DNA from: Solibacillus silvestris
Lineage (GTDB): Bacteria > Bacillota > Bacilli > Bacillales_A > Planococcaceae
Assembly: GCA_001586195.1 (NCBI GenBank)
Contig: CP014609.1
Coordinates: 3,653,501-3,717,500 of the forward strand
Reading direction: 5' to 3'
Length of the DNA stretch: 64,000 nt
A model generated the notes under the pieces. The model saw only the letters and a program-made list of their open reading frames with translations, was not told the origin of the DNA and searched no databases. The translations under genes and the position numbers were made by a program. This document shows, piece after piece, positions 12,677-21,914 of the stretch (position 1 is the stretch's first letter; every line of letters begins with the position of its first letter).

Positions 12677-12853
12677 TTATCGTAAATCAAAAATAAAAAG
12701 AATTGTTTCCTTTAACGGAAGCGGTACTAAAATTACCTTAACAACCATTAAAATAATTAGTCCTATTACTGGAAAGGTGAGAGCGATGAAACGTTTTTTT
12801 ATTAGTCCATAAGCAAGACAGCAAATGGAGAAAAGAATAATGAACAGCAGCAA
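12677..12853 (-). CDS. Small two-helix membrane protein upstream of the symporter genes
   Basis: A 58-residue ORF from TTG 12853, six bases after AAAGGGGG, a near-perfect ribosome site. It ends 23 bp before the DUF4212 start. The product is strongly hydrophobic: a helix of the form LLFIILFSICCLAYGL, then IKKRF, then a second helix ending ILFIFDLR. An in-frame TAG stands directly before the TTG, so it cannot be an extension of an upstream frame. Operon position suggests a link to the symporter. A different reading frame upstream (12855-12962) is also hydrophobic, so an old frameshifted longer gene is an alternative. Confidence 0.5.
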   Translation of the reverse strand: MLLFIILFSICCLAYGLIKKRFIALTFPVIGLIILMVVKVILVPLPLKETILFIFDLR

Positions 12854-12967
12854 CTAATTCCCCCTTTGTCTCCAAGTTTTTTTTAATGTATGTTGAAAAT
12901 GTCCAGGATAAAACGACTATAGAATAAAAAATCCAGTTGAGTACGAATATTAAAACAGACAAGCATG

Positions 12968-13014
12968 AAAAATTAAAACCACCTGGAACGATGACAAATC
13001 AACGTTCCAGGTGG
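12968..13014 (-). terminator. Strong hairpin with T-rich tail upstream of the symporter operon
   Basis: A perfect 12-bp stem, CCACCTGGAACG (12979-12990) with CGTTCCAGGTGG (13003-13014), has a 12-base loop. On the minus strand it is followed by GGTTTTAATTTTT. It may terminate the histidine-kinase transcript or act as an attenuator before the symporter genes. Confidence 0.65.
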
Positions 13015-13179
13015 TATTTATTAAAACTGCCCCTACTTATAATATGGTTTGTTTCCTCTTTTATCGAATATGATTTTTCTTATAAACTTAAACACAGAAT
13101 ACATAATTATTAATGATTCCACGGTTTACTATGTTATATTGAAATAGTAGTATTTTTGACATCGAAAATGTTAATTTAA

Positions 13180-13276
13180 GATTGTTAAATCAGCATTATT
13201 GGGTGCCAAACCCATTAGAGTTCTTCAGGAACAAAGAATTCTACCGCAGCATCTCCAAGTGGGATGCTGCTTTTTT
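13180..13276 (+). ncRNA. Candidate small structured RNA with intrinsic terminator
   Basis: In a 340-bp gap with no gene, the plus strand shows three consecutive hairpins: TGGGT-GCCAA-ACCCA (13200-13214), GTTC-TTCAG-GAAC (13220-13232), and a GCAGCATC/GATGCTGC terminator stem (13246-13270) followed by T6. A TTGACA hexamer is at 13156-13161 with a weak TAAGAT 15 bases on. No plus-strand gene lies upstream within range and the next downstream starts near 15.2 kb, so the terminator implies a short independent transcript. The family is not recognised. Confidence 0.4.
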
Positions 13277-13355
13277 GTTTGTTTCCGAAACAAGTTAATC
13301 TCCTCTAAGCTTTTTCATATCTGTTTTCTTACAGTCCAATAATGGTTCTGAATTT

Positions 13356-14945
13356 TTAAGATTGCGGCAACCAAATTGTAAAGATTGTGCCTTTTTCCTT
13401 CTCACTTTTTACTTTTATTCTTCCTCTATGCAACTCAATAATGTGATAGCTCATCGATAATCCCAGTCCCAACCCGCTTTTTTTCGTTGAATGAAAAGGA
13501 GTGGATAGTTTTTCTAACGTATCTTTATCCATTCCAGATCCATCATCTCGGATTGTAATTTCAACCTCACCATCAGATTGATTTTGATTGACAGCAATTG
13601 ATATATTGCCTTCAAAGTCAATGGCTTCAAAGGAATTTTGTAGGACGTTTAGAAAAACCTGCTTGATTTTATCCTTATCTACATTAATTTTATTCTTAAA
13701 AGTAGCCTGATAATGGACCTTTATATTTTTATTTTTAAAATCATTTTCCATTAACGTTAAGATATCTTCTATAATTTCATGTATACTCACTCTGGATTTA
13801 GAGACTTCTTTTGCATCTGGTTTAGCCATCATTACAAATTGCTGAACAAGATTTTTTATTCTTTCTAATTCACTGAAGATGATTCTAAAATATTCTTTTT
13901 GCTTGTCATTATCTGTTTTTAAATTTACCTTAAAGACTTCTAATAAACCTATGATTGAAGTAAGAGGATTTCTAATCTCATGAGCAAGTCCGGCACTGAT
14001 CTTTCCTATTGCTGACAATTTCTCACTTAGCATAAGTTGCCTTTCTAATACGAGTCTTTCTGTAATATCTCTAAACTGGCCAAATACTCCATTTATTTGG
14101 TTGGATTCATTATAAATTGGAAATGAGTCAAATAAATACGTTTTATTGGATATAGATATTTCAATATCTTCGTACTTTTTACTCCCCCTCAAAACATTTT
14201 CCATGTACCCGCCAATTACTGCGATTTCTGTAATAGGGCGATTGCATATTTCTTCTTTATTGCAAGATAATACTTTCTCAGCAAAAGCATTTATCTCAAT
14301 TATTTTTCCGTCCTCATTGGTCATAATGACCCCGTTTCGACTGTTTTCCATCAGCACTTGATTTAAGATTAATAATTTCTTATTCTGCTGCTTTACTTTA
14401 ACCTCTCGTTCTATAGAATCCACCGCAGACTGAAGTAATCCTGAATGGAATGAACTTGCATGATGAGCAGCCATCATCACCGAAATAGTCCCGCCTATCT
14501 TACCTAACGAATTGAATGGTACAGAGAAACAAGCACTTTTATGTAAACAATGGAAGAAATGGTCTGATCCAATGAGCTGGACAGATTCTCCTAATTTTAG
14601 TGCCATTTCAATACTATTCGTTCCCGCCTCTTCTTCCTTTAACCTGATTCCGGTAGATAAACCTAACGATTCACTTTGGCACTTAATCATTTCATCTCCG
14701 TACAACTCAATAATGTATCCTTCATGATCAGTGATAACGATTAAAACAGCTGTTCCATCAAGTTCAGCTATTAACTTCGTCATAAATTTTCTCGCCACTG
14801 TAATGGTATCTTCAAGCACCTTCTTTTTTTGTACCAACTCACTTTTTGACAATTTCCCTCCAGGAATAGGAAGTTTATAAGGATCCAATTTCCTATCAAG
14901 ACATCTTTGATGCGAATTATATATATATTCATTTCTAGTTTCCAT
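13356..14945 (-). CDS. Orphan sensor histidine kinase with AcoR-like GAF and PAS domains
   Basis: A 529-residue soluble kinase with no membrane helix. An N-terminal region (about 1-185) with GAF-like features resembles the sensory part of AcoR-type sigma-54 activators (AGTNSIEMAL, HCLHKSACFSVPF). A PAS domain (about 200-305) follows, then HisKA with phospho-acceptor His322 (GLAHEIRNPLTS), then an HATPase_c domain with NVLQNSFEAI, DDGSGMD and GLGLGLSMSYHI boxes. No response-regulator gene is adjacent. It lies upstream of the symporter operon on the same strand, so regulation of that operon through a distant partner is a reasonable guess. The ribosome site before ATG 14945 is weak. Confidence 0.88.
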   Translation of the reverse strand: METRNEYIYNSHQRCLDRKLDPYKLPIPGGKLSKSELVQKKKVLEDTITVARKFMTKLIAELDGTAVLIVITDHEGYIIELYGDEMIKCQSESLGLSTGIRLKEEEAGTNSIEMALKLGESVQLIGSDHFFHCLHKSACFSVPFNSLGKIGGTISVMMAAHHASSFHSGLLQSAVDSIEREVKVKQQNKKLLILNQVLMENSRNGVIMTNEDGKIIEINAFAEKVLSCNKEEICNRPITEIAVIGGYMENVLRGSKKYEDIEISISNKTYLFDSFPIYNESNQINGVFGQFRDITERLVLERQLMLSEKLSAIGKISAGLAHEIRNPLTSIIGLLEVFKVNLKTDNDKQKEYFRIIFSELERIKNLVQQFVMMAKPDAKEVSKSRVSIHEIIEDILTLMENDFKNKNIKVHYQATFKNKINVDKDKIKQVFLNVLQNSFEAIDFEGNISIAVNQNQSDGEVEITIRDDGSGMDKDTLEKLSTPFHSTKKSGLGLGLSMSYHIIELHRGRIKVKSEKEKGTIFTIWLPQS

Positions 14946-15204
14946 TTTTTTAAAGCCACCATTTGCAATTTATTTGTTATTCCATCCAATCTATTAAGAA
15001 TACCATTACTTGTACATTTAGGTAGATATGCTTATAAAAATATAATACTAGAAACTCTATTAATTTTAATTCCAGTTATATCAATGAATAATCTATTAAT
15101 GCCTTAACTATATAACTTCCGGTAATTGTTCTATTCTTGGTATGATGTTAAGGTTGTGTAATTACTATGTCACACATTTACATTCATCTAAGAAAGAGGT
15201 ATTT

Positions 15205-16395
15205 ATGCACTCCACAGAATTATCAAAGCAACATTGGTTGCTGATCTTAACACTTTCTTTATTAACATTTGTTCTCGGGACAAGTGAATTTGTTATTGTC
15301 GGAATTTTAACAGATATTTCTTCAAGTCTTAATATGACTAATGTAAAAACCGGCACACTCGTTTCTGCGTTTGCAATTACGTTTGCCATCGCTACACCAC
15401 TGGTGATGTCAGTAACAAGTCATTTACCAAAGCGAAAATGGATGTTGTTTTTAATAGCATCTTTCATCATTCTAAATGCTTTGTGCGTAATTTCGACGAG
15501 CTATATCATGCTCCTTACACTACGGATTATGACAGCGATTGTAACAGGAGTTTTAATCTCTCTAGCCATGATTGTAGCAAGTGAAACCATACCGATTAAA
15601 AAACGCGGACTTGCTATTTCATTCGTTTTCGGTGGTTTCACACTTGCAAATGTCGTTGGAGTGCCAATTGGTATTGTTATCGCCGATGATTACGGCTGGA
15701 ATGCCACTTTCATGTTAACCACTTTCCTAGGAGGATTGGCGTTTTTGGCATCCTTTTTTGTCTTACCTCATAAACTCAGCCAAGTACGCAGTTCGATACG
15801 TGATCAGTTTTCTTTATTGACCAAGCCTCGTATATTGATGGCTTTTTTCATTCCTGCACTCGGATTTGGCGCAACTTATGCAGTCTTTACATACCTTGTA
15901 CCAATCTTGAAAGAAATGGGAACACCAAATAAATCAATTAGTATAATCTTATTTAGTTATGGGTTTATTTCGATTTTCAGCAACATCCTCGCTGGTAAAA
16001 TTGCTAGCCAAAATGCAATCGGTCGCCTTCGGTTTGTTTTTCTCGTGCAAGCAGTTGTTCTGACAAGTTTATTTTGGACTACCAATCAATTTGTTTTAGG
16101 ATTAATAAATATTGGATTAATGTCGTTAATGGCTATCCTTTTAACAACATCTACTCAGCTATATTTAATTGACCTTGCAGGAATTTATCAGCCAAAAGCA
16201 ACAGGACTCGCCGCTTCACTAATGCCAGTGGCAAGCAACGTAGGCATCGCTTTTGGTTCTGCATTAGGTGGAATTGTGTACCATCAAGGAAATTTAATGA
16301 ATGTAGCTTGGGTCGGTGGGATAATTGCCGTCTGTGCAAGTCTGCTAACTTTCTTTAGTCATCAATTAGACCAAAAACAAAATACATCAGAATAG
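15205..16395 (+). CDS. DHA1-type MFS efflux transporter
   Basis: A 396-residue protein with twelve hydrophobic helices. The first, ending TFVLGTSEFVIVGIL, and the loop SHLPKRKWML place it in the DHA1 drug/sugar exporter branch (AraJ/YdhP-like) of the major facilitator superfamily. The start is ATG 15205 after AAAGAGG; the frame is open 21 codons further but without a ribosome site. A TGG-extended TATGAT at 15141-15146 may be the -10 element. The substrate is unknown. Monocistronic. 14946-15204 carries no other recognised gene. Confidence 0.85.
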   Translation: MHSTELSKQHWLLILTLSLLTFVLGTSEFVIVGILTDISSSLNMTNVKTGTLVSAFAITFAIATPLVMSVTSHLPKRKWMLFLIASFIILNALCVISTSYIMLLTLRIMTAIVTGVLISLAMIVASETIPIKKRGLAISFVFGGFTLANVVGVPIGIVIADDYGWNATFMLTTFLGGLAFLASFFVLPHKLSQVRSSIRDQFSLLTKPRILMAFFIPALGFGATYAVFTYLVPILKEMGTPNKSISIILFSYGFISIFSNILAGKIASQNAIGRLRFVFLVQAVVLTSLFWTTNQFVLGLINIGLMSLMAILLTTSTQLYLIDLAGIYQPKATGLAASLMPVASNVGIAFGSALGGIVYHQGNLMNVAWVGGIIAVCASLLTFFSHQLDQKQNTSE

Positions 16396-16535
16396 AAATG
16401 ATCAATTAAACAAAAGTTAAATTAATTCTACATCGATCATTGCTACCGGTTTATATTTTTCGGCAGATAGAGATGAATTTTCAGAAACAGTTGCCAATTA
16501 AAGTGCTTACTTAGTTACAACCTATATTTTAGTAT

Positions 16536-16574
16536 AAAAACAGGCACAATCGCATGAAGCGAATGTGCCTGTTT
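16536..16574. terminator. Bidirectional intrinsic terminator
   Basis: ACAGGCACA-ATCGC pairs with GCGA-ATGTGCCTGT between the convergent MFS and rlmH genes, with flanking A and T runs. The 120 bases before it show no gene. Confidence 0.75.
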
Positions 16575-16586
16575 CAAAAACCGCAC

Positions 16587-17066
16587 TTATTTATGATACG
16601 GTTCTCCCTTAATTATTCTAAAACTGCGGTATATTTGTTCTACTAGCACGAGTTTCATCAACTGGTGAGGCAGCGTCATTTTTCCGAAGCAAAGCTTTTC
16701 ATCCGCGCGCTGAAGTACATCCGTATGCAATCCTAATGATCCGCCTATAATAAATGCAACTTTGCTTTTCCCGTAAGTCATCAGTGCCTCTAAATCTGCC
16801 GCCATTTCTTCGCTCGTTTTCATTTTACCGTCGAGTGCCAAAGCGATGACATATGTACCATCATTAATTTTCGCAAGGATACGGTCACCTTCTTTTCGTT
16901 TAACGATTTCCATATCGGCATCGCTTAACTGTTCAGGTGCTTTTTCATCCGGGACTTCTACTAAATCGATTTTTGCATAGCCGCCTAATCGCTTCACATA
17001 TTCCTCGATGCCCATTTTTAAATACTTTTCTTTTAACTTTCCAACCGAGATGATAGTAATATTCAC
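16587..17066 (-). CDS. rlmH: 23S rRNA pseudouridine-1915 N3-methyltransferase RlmH
   Basis: A 159-residue SPOUT methyltransferase, the usual length. Family marks are the start [15 protein letters not shown], the SAM-binding FIIGGSLGL motif and the C-terminal [17 protein letters not shown]. It methylates pseudouridine 1915 in helix 69 of 23S rRNA on assembled 70S ribosomes. As in other Bacillales it lies near the wal cluster and origin. DnaA-box-like TTATCCACA words occur just upstream (17067-17130). Confidence 0.97.
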   Translation of the reverse strand: MNITIISVGKLKEKYLKMGIEEYVKRLGGYAKIDLVEVPDEKAPEQLSDADMEIVKRKEGDRILAKINDGTYVIALALDGKMKTSEEMAADLEALMTYGKSKVAFIIGGSLGLHTDVLQRADEKLCFGKMTLPHQLMKLVLVEQIYRSFRIIKGEPYHK

Positions 17067-17156
17067 AACTTATCCACCTTTACGTTCCATTTACAAACAA
17101 GTTATCCACAAAAGTTATGCACATATCCACAAACAAAAACTATATATTGTGTAAAG

Positions 17157-17321
17157 TTATTTACTTGATACAACATATGTTGCTGACTGTTCACAGTAAG
17201 AACAAGTTGTTGATAACTTTTCCTCTTCCGATAAAAAATCCATCATAGGGAATTGTTCCATTTCTGCCACGTGCATATCTAACGCATGATCTATATGGGT
17301 TTCACAGCTGTATGTCTTCAT
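17157..17321 (-). CDS. yyzF: CxxH/CxxC small protein YyzF
   Basis: A 54-residue protein starting MKTYSCETHIDHALDMHV at ATG 17321 after AGAAGG. It has a CxxH pair near the start and a CSYC pair near the end, likely a zinc-binding knuckle as in the BA_5709/YyzF family. The function is unknown. The frame is open 22 codons upstream, but those codons lack a ribosome site. It sits between rlmH and yyxA as in related genomes. Confidence 0.85.
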   Translation of the reverse strand: MKTYSCETHIDHALDMHVAEMEQFPMMDFLSEEEKLSTTCSYCEQSATYVVSSK

Positions 17322-17403
17322 TTTTAAACCTTCTTTCTTTTCTGAAATTTCCACAAACTTATTCACAATTTTTGAAATGTTATCCACAACTCATTGTAAC
17401 AGA

Positions 17404-17448
17404 CAAAAAACGAGTAGAAAAGACAAGCCTTTTTCTTCTCTACCCGTT
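17404..17448 (-). terminator. Intrinsic terminator of yyxA
   Basis: ACGGGTAGA...TCTACTCGT forms a stem followed by TTTTTTGTC on the minus strand, 40 bases after the yyxA stop. Confidence 0.75.
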
Positions 17449-17484
17449 GTGTACAATTTCATTCTTTAATTAAGTTATCCACAT

Positions 17485-18777
17485 TTACAATTGTGCATTT
17501 TCCACTAACTCTAAATTAGCTTCTACTATTTTACCGTTACGATATACTTTAATTTTTAGTGTATCGCCAATGGATTTTTCATTATATAGATGTTTGCGAA
17601 GCTCAATTGCATTTTCAATTTTTTCGCCATCCATTTCTACAATGACATCATACTGCTGTAATCCTGCCTTATCCGCAGCTGAACCTCTTACAACTTGGGA
17701 AATGACAACACCATTCGTTACTTCTTCAGGTAATTTTAATGTTTGCTGTTGATAATAAGCCGGTACTTCCGTTAAATCGACTAAGGAAATTCCCATTGTT
17801 GGACGTTGTACTTCCCCGTGCTTTTCGAGTTGTTCAATAATCGGAATTGCTGAATTGATGGGAATTGCAAATCCTAAGCCCTCAACTGAAGACTGGGCAA
17901 TTTTCATCGAATTTATACCGATTAATTCACCTGCAATATTCACTAAAGCGCCACCTGAGTTCCCTGAGTTGATTGCTGCATCAGTCTGTAATACTTCTGT
18001 AGACCAGTCTTCTGCACCATCCTCATTTAAGTCGACTGGCACCGAGCGGTCTTTCCCCGAAATTACACCTGTTGTTACAGAACCATAAAAATCTAAGCCT
18101 AATGGATTTCCAATGGCGATTACCGTTTCACCTTGTTTTAATACATCCGAATCTCCAAAGTTAGCTACTGTATCAATTCCTTCACTTGGTATTGAAAGTA
18201 TTGCTAAGTCTGTCCAGATATCAGAACCGATAAGCTCTGCTTTTACTTTTTCGCCATCATCTAAAGTTACTTCAATTTGTTCTGCCCCATCTACAACATG
18301 GTGGTTCGTTACGATAAAGGCAAAGTTCCCTTCTTTTTTATAAACAACGCCTGAACCGCTACCTACCGCTTGAGCTTCTCCCGTACTTTGGTTCCAGAAG
18401 TTCGGTGCTACATTTTGAATATTTGTAATTCCAACAACGGCACTTGATACTTTTTCCACCGCATCTGTTACATTTGTAGTTACCTCTGTGGCAGTTTGAC
18501 TAATTGTTGAGTTTGGGGAGTCCTTTGTAATTGAATTTACTTCATTGCCCCCTGGCAACTGATTTGCCAACGAGGGAAGCAGGAGCCATAATAATAAAGC
18601 ACCAACGACAACACCACTCAAGCCAGATAAAAAGTACCCGCCTTTACTGCCGCCTTTTTTTTCTTTTCTATTCTGCCGCTGTTTTTTTTCTTCTTCCTCT
18701 CTTTTTAAACGAGCCTCAAGCTCTGTAATTCGGTCATTTTGAGTTTCTTTCTTATCGTCTTCAGGATAGTAACCCAT
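17485..18777 (-). CDS. yyxA: HtrA-family membrane-anchored serine protease (YyxA/HtrC)
   Basis: A 430-residue protein from ATG 18777 after AAAGGATG. A charged cytoplasmic N-terminus (1-45) precedes one membrane helix (about 48-70), then the trypsin-like domain with His160 (TNHHVV), Asp190 (WTDLAIL) and Ser274 (GNSGGAL), and a C-terminal PDZ domain. It is a quality-control protease at the outer membrane face. It follows walJ, as in B. subtilis, but a terminator at 18881-18918 implies a separate promoter in the 180-bp gap. Confidence 0.93.
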   Translation of the reverse strand: MGYYPEDDKKETQNDRITELEARLKREEEEKKQRQNRKEKKGGSKGGYFLSGLSGVVVGALLLWLLLPSLANQLPGGNEVNSITKDSPNSTISQTATEVTTNVTDAVEKVSSAVVGITNIQNVAPNFWNQSTGEAQAVGSGSGVVYKKEGNFAFIVTNHHVVDGAEQIEVTLDDGEKVKAELIGSDIWTDLAILSIPSEGIDTVANFGDSDVLKQGETVIAIGNPLGLDFYGSVTTGVISGKDRSVPVDLNEDGAEDWSTEVLQTDAAINSGNSGGALVNIAGELIGINSMKIAQSSVEGLGFAIPINSAIPIIEQLEKHGEVQRPTMGISLVDLTEVPAYYQQQTLKLPEEVTNGVVISQVVRGSAADKAGLQQYDVIVEMDGEKIENAIELRKHLYNEKSIGDTLKIKVYRNGKIVEANLELVENAQL

Positions 18778-18880
18778 ACCGTTCATCCTTTCTTTATTTT
18801 TCTTACTGATAGCATACACATTTAACATTAAAATTAGATGAAAATCACATAAAACCTAATTAAAATTTATCCATAAACTA

Positions 18881-18918
18881 AAAAAGGTATGCTAAAAGTA
18901 GAAACTTTTAACACACCT
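18881..18918 (-). terminator. Intrinsic terminator of the wal operon
   Basis: AGGTGTG-TTAAAAGT pairs with ACTTTTA-GCATACCT, followed by T6 on the minus strand, downstream of walJ and before yyxA. Confidence 0.75.
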
Positions 18919-18958
18919 ATCTTTTACCCATATTTACTTCAATTATGCCTTGCTGAAA

Positions 18959-19747
18959 TTAAACTGTCACAAGCTTTGTCGGCTCATTTGCATCGGTATC
19001 ATGCAGATGCAGATATTCCCCTGCCATAATGCCGCAAGACTGCAATGTCTGTTCTACGCTCATCCGCGCCAGATCTTTCATATTGTTGTCTTTACTTAAA
19101 TGTGCCAAATAAATTTGCGTCGGTTTTTCTGCTACAACATCAGCCATTGCTACTGCAGCATCCTCATTTGAAACATGTCCTACATCCGATAATATACGGC
19201 GTTTAATACTCCAAGGATATTTGCCCATTTGAAGCATACTCACATCGTGGTTACTTTCAAATACGTAGGCATCTGCTGCTGAGATATATCCTTTCATCCT
19301 GTCGCTGACATAGCCCGTATCTGTAATAACAACAAGCTTCCGTCCATTTTCATAGAATGTATAGAACATCGGTTCAGCAGCATCGTGAGACACGGCAAAT
19401 GATTGAATATCCAGCCCGCCAAATGTTTTTACTGTTTCCATATTAAAATCAAAACATAAGTCTGTCGGAATCGTTCCTACGAGCCCGTCCATCGCTGTCC
19501 ATGTTTTTGCATTTGCAAAGACAGGAATATTATATTTACGTGCAATGACACCAAGCCCTTTAATATGGTCACTATGCTCATGAGTTACTAAAATACCTGA
19601 TAAATTTTTCATATCACGATCTATATTAGCAAACAGTTGCTCCATTTTCTTTCCGCTTAAGCCTGCATCAATCAAAAATGAATGTTCATCATTTTCTACG
19701 TAGACTGCGTTTCCTGTACTGCCACTTGCTAAAACGCTAAATCGCAT
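18959..19747 (-). CDS. walJ: Metallo-beta-lactamase-fold exonuclease-like protein WalJ (YycJ)
   Basis: A 262-residue MBL-fold protein. The metal motif [10 protein letters not shown] and later His/Asp ligands ([24 protein letters not shown]) are intact. In B. subtilis YycJ is the last gene of the walRK operon; its relatives act on DNA 5' ends and in repair or wall coordination. It follows walI by 12 bp and closes the operon. Confidence 0.95.
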   Translation of the reverse strand: MRFSVLASGSTGNAVYVENDEHSFLIDAGLSGKKMEQLFANIDRDMKNLSGILVTHEHSDHIKGLGVIARKYNIPVFANAKTWTAMDGLVGTIPTDLCFDFNMETVKTFGGLDIQSFAVSHDAAEPMFYTFYENGRKLVVITDTGYVSDRMKGYISAADAYVFESNHDVSMLQMGKYPWSIKRRILSDVGHVSNEDAAVAMADVVAEKPTQIYLAHLSKDNNMKDLARMSVEQTLQSCGIMAGEYLHLHDTDANEPTKLVTV

Positions 19748-19759
19748 TTTTAAAACTCC

Positions 19760-20599
19760 CTACTCTTCCAAATCCTCTGTCTGCTCAACAATTTCGGATA
19801 AGTCATTTTGGATCTCCACAATTCGTCCTTGTACCGCATTCACAAAATGTATTTCTTCTGTGTCATCAGTCAGCTTTACCCGTACTTCCCATGTCGGTGC
19901 AAATACTTGTGTTTGCGTTAATTGAACAATTGTAGAGTAGCCTAGATTCATTTCCGTAATCTGAGAATCGGGTTTTAATAAATTCTTTCCATATAGAATC
20001 TGCAATACTTGTCTTGCAGTTAATAGATTTTGCTGTTTATCTAACTTTTCATGCTTTTCCAGCATTGTTTGCTCATAGGAAACAATGCGGTTTTCATCAT
20101 CCCAATAAAGTTTTACATAACCACGCACATTATAATACAGTGTTACGTCATTCACCTTCTGGAAAAATGTCGCTTCTTTTTTCTCTTTATCGATATCCCA
20201 AAGCACATAGGAATCACCTTCATATACATTGTTGTGGACAAAGTCAGTATAGGAATCTCGGGTATCGCTTTTCTGAAGCTTTACAGGCTTGTCCATCGTC
20301 ACAATCAGCTTATTGTTATTTTCTATCTTTGCGCTTTGATTCTTAAAGTATGGCACTTCAGATGGAGAGAAATTTTTAATTTGTCCGGAATAATATGCTG
20401 CACTTTCCTTATTGTTCGGAAGGGCAATATACGTTATATTATCTCCCTTCAAACGTGCTTCAATTTCCATCGTTTCCCCTAAAACATCTATTTCCTGGCC
20501 TTCGTTATAGCTCTCTAAATACTGCGTATATAAAAAGATATTCAATACTAGAAAAACCCATATAAAAATAGTTTTCGTTCTACTCCAATCCAACTTCAT
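19760..20599 (-). CDS. walI: WalK regulator WalI (YycI)
   Basis: A 279-residue protein with one N-terminal membrane helix (about 10-28) and a large extracytoplasmic domain. It begins MKLDWSRTKTIF, typical of YycI. The ATG at 20599 overlaps the end of walH, indicating translational coupling. WalH and WalI form a membrane complex that tunes WalK kinase activity in B. subtilis. Confidence 0.93.
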   Translation of the reverse strand: MKLDWSRTKTIFIWVFLVLNIFLYTQYLESYNEGQEIDVLGETMEIEARLKGDNITYIALPNNKESAAYYSGQIKNFSPSEVPYFKNQSAKIENNNKLIVTMDKPVKLQKSDTRDSYTDFVHNNVYEGDSYVLWDIDKEKKEATFFQKVNDVTLYYNVRGYVKLYWDDENRIVSYEQTMLEKHEKLDKQQNLLTARQVLQILYGKNLLKPDSQITEMNLGYSTIVQLTQTQVFAPTWEVRVKLTDDTEEIHFVNAVQGRIVEIQNDLSEIVEQTEDLEE

Positions 20600-21914
20600 C
20601 ACCCCCTATTTCCTCGGGTGAAAGGCGTGTCCATACATTGTTTGTTACGGCAAACCATTTTGGCTCCAATACGAGGACTAAATCCGTATCCTGCTCTGAT
20701 TCTTCAAGCGTTAATTCGTACCCAACAACGATTTCCTCTGTTTCATTAAATAATTTATTATCATTGGTACGAAGCAACTCAACTATTTGTTCCCCTGATT
20801 CCAGATCCCTCTGTACCTTTTCAATATTAGTACCCATTGAATAATAAGGGCGGCGGTAACGGAAAATACGGTTTTCACCCCAAGTAGTTACGAGACGCGT
20901 TGCCGTAACATTACTGTATACAGGAAGACCCTGTACAAATAGCTGATATTCTGTAATATGCCTATCAATGTCCATAGAAGAAAGGCGGTAATCCATTGTA
21001 AATCCACCATGGTCATTTATAAAATTATAACTGTCTATAAATAATCTTGTGGAAGGAATCGGTGCAATACTTTCTGCAGTCGGGTATACATAATTTATAA
21101 TCCGATTTTGGCTATCAACTGTCATTAACGATGTCCCATCAGTAAACCTTTCAGATTGGGAACTTTCAATATTCCGTTGTACGATTTTTAAATCGGTGAA
21201 CAGAATCTTTTTAAATAAATCAGGTTTAATCTCTTCAGTTAAATATCTGTACCTTGCTGATTGTATAGGATCTTTGGCCACATATAAAGAGCTTAGAGCA
21301 TCCCGTTCAACTTCAACATATTGGCTATAATCATTTGCTGGTTCAATTACTTTCTCCATGAAATAATCTTTATCCGGCACGCTCGCATACGCTCTATATA
21401 ATAATCGCTTTTCTGTGTTTAGGAAAAGCAACTGTAGCTGATCGCTATTCTCTACATTTGACCAGTCTACAATAAGACGTGTAAAGCTTACATCTGGTAT
21501 TTCATTATCATTAAATGACAAGATATTTGAAAAAACGCGCAAAGGAATTTCTTCTTTAAAAAACATGGTTATACGATTATTCTTCCGCAGCATTTCGTTC
21601 ATTTTACTGTCTGAAAGGTCACTGTTAATTACATCCATCTCGTAAACTTGCCATGAACGTAAGTGGCTGTATAATTCTTTCAAAGGTGTTGAAGAAACTG
21701 TCCCGTAAAATTGCTCATTTTGGCGATACAACAATCTGTATGGTTTTATTACTTCCTGTAAGTCCTTCGGTTTGCCGACAAGTACTTCCTCAATCTGGGT
21801 CTCCTTTATCGTTTCATATTCCGGTTTATAATTCCAAATAAGAAGTGTGAACACAATGCTGAGTAAAACGAGGAATGCTAATAAAAGAGATTTTATCTGT
21901 TCAACATACTTCAT
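20580..21914 (-). CDS. walH: WalK regulator WalH (YycH)
   Basis: A 444-residue protein with an N-terminal helix (about 7-28) and an extracytoplasmic body typical of YycH (SKMNEMLRKNNRITMFF, TEIKPDLFKKILF). The ATG at 21914 overlaps the walK stop as ATGA, with GGGGG seven bases upstream. It is the third gene of the wal operon and acts with WalI on the sensor kinase. Confidence 0.93.
   Translation of the reverse strand: MKYVEQIKSLLLAFLVLLSIVFTLLIWNYKPEYETIKETQIEEVLVGKPKDLQEVIKPYRLLYRQNEQFYGTVSSTPLKELYSHLRSWQVYEMDVINSDLSDSKMNEMLRKNNRITMFFKEEIPLRVFSNILSFNDNEIPDVSFTRLIVDWSNVENSDQLQLLFLNTEKRLLYRAYASVPDKDYFMEKVIEPANDYSQYVEVERDALSSLYVAKDPIQSARYRYLTEEIKPDLFKKILFTDLKIVQRNIESSQSERFTDGTSLMTVDSQNRIINYVYPTAESIAPIPSTRLFIDSYNFINDHGGFTMDYRLSSMDIDRHITEYQLFVQGLPVYSNVTATRLVTTWGENRIFRYRRPYYSMGTNIEKVQRDLESGEQIVELLRTNDNKLFNETEEIVVGYELTLEESEQDTDLVLVLEPKWFAVTNNVWTRLSPEEIGGDEVGLE

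Noticed and set aside
13200..13276. T-box riboswitch
   Set aside because: The terminator stem lacks the conserved T-box bulge sequence, and no aminoacyl-tRNA synthetase or amino-acid gene lies downstream on that strand.
17067..17130. Second replication origin suggested by TTATCCACA words near rlmH
   Set aside because: Only scattered boxes occur, with no cluster, AT unwinding tract or initiator gene. The oriC at dnaA is complete.
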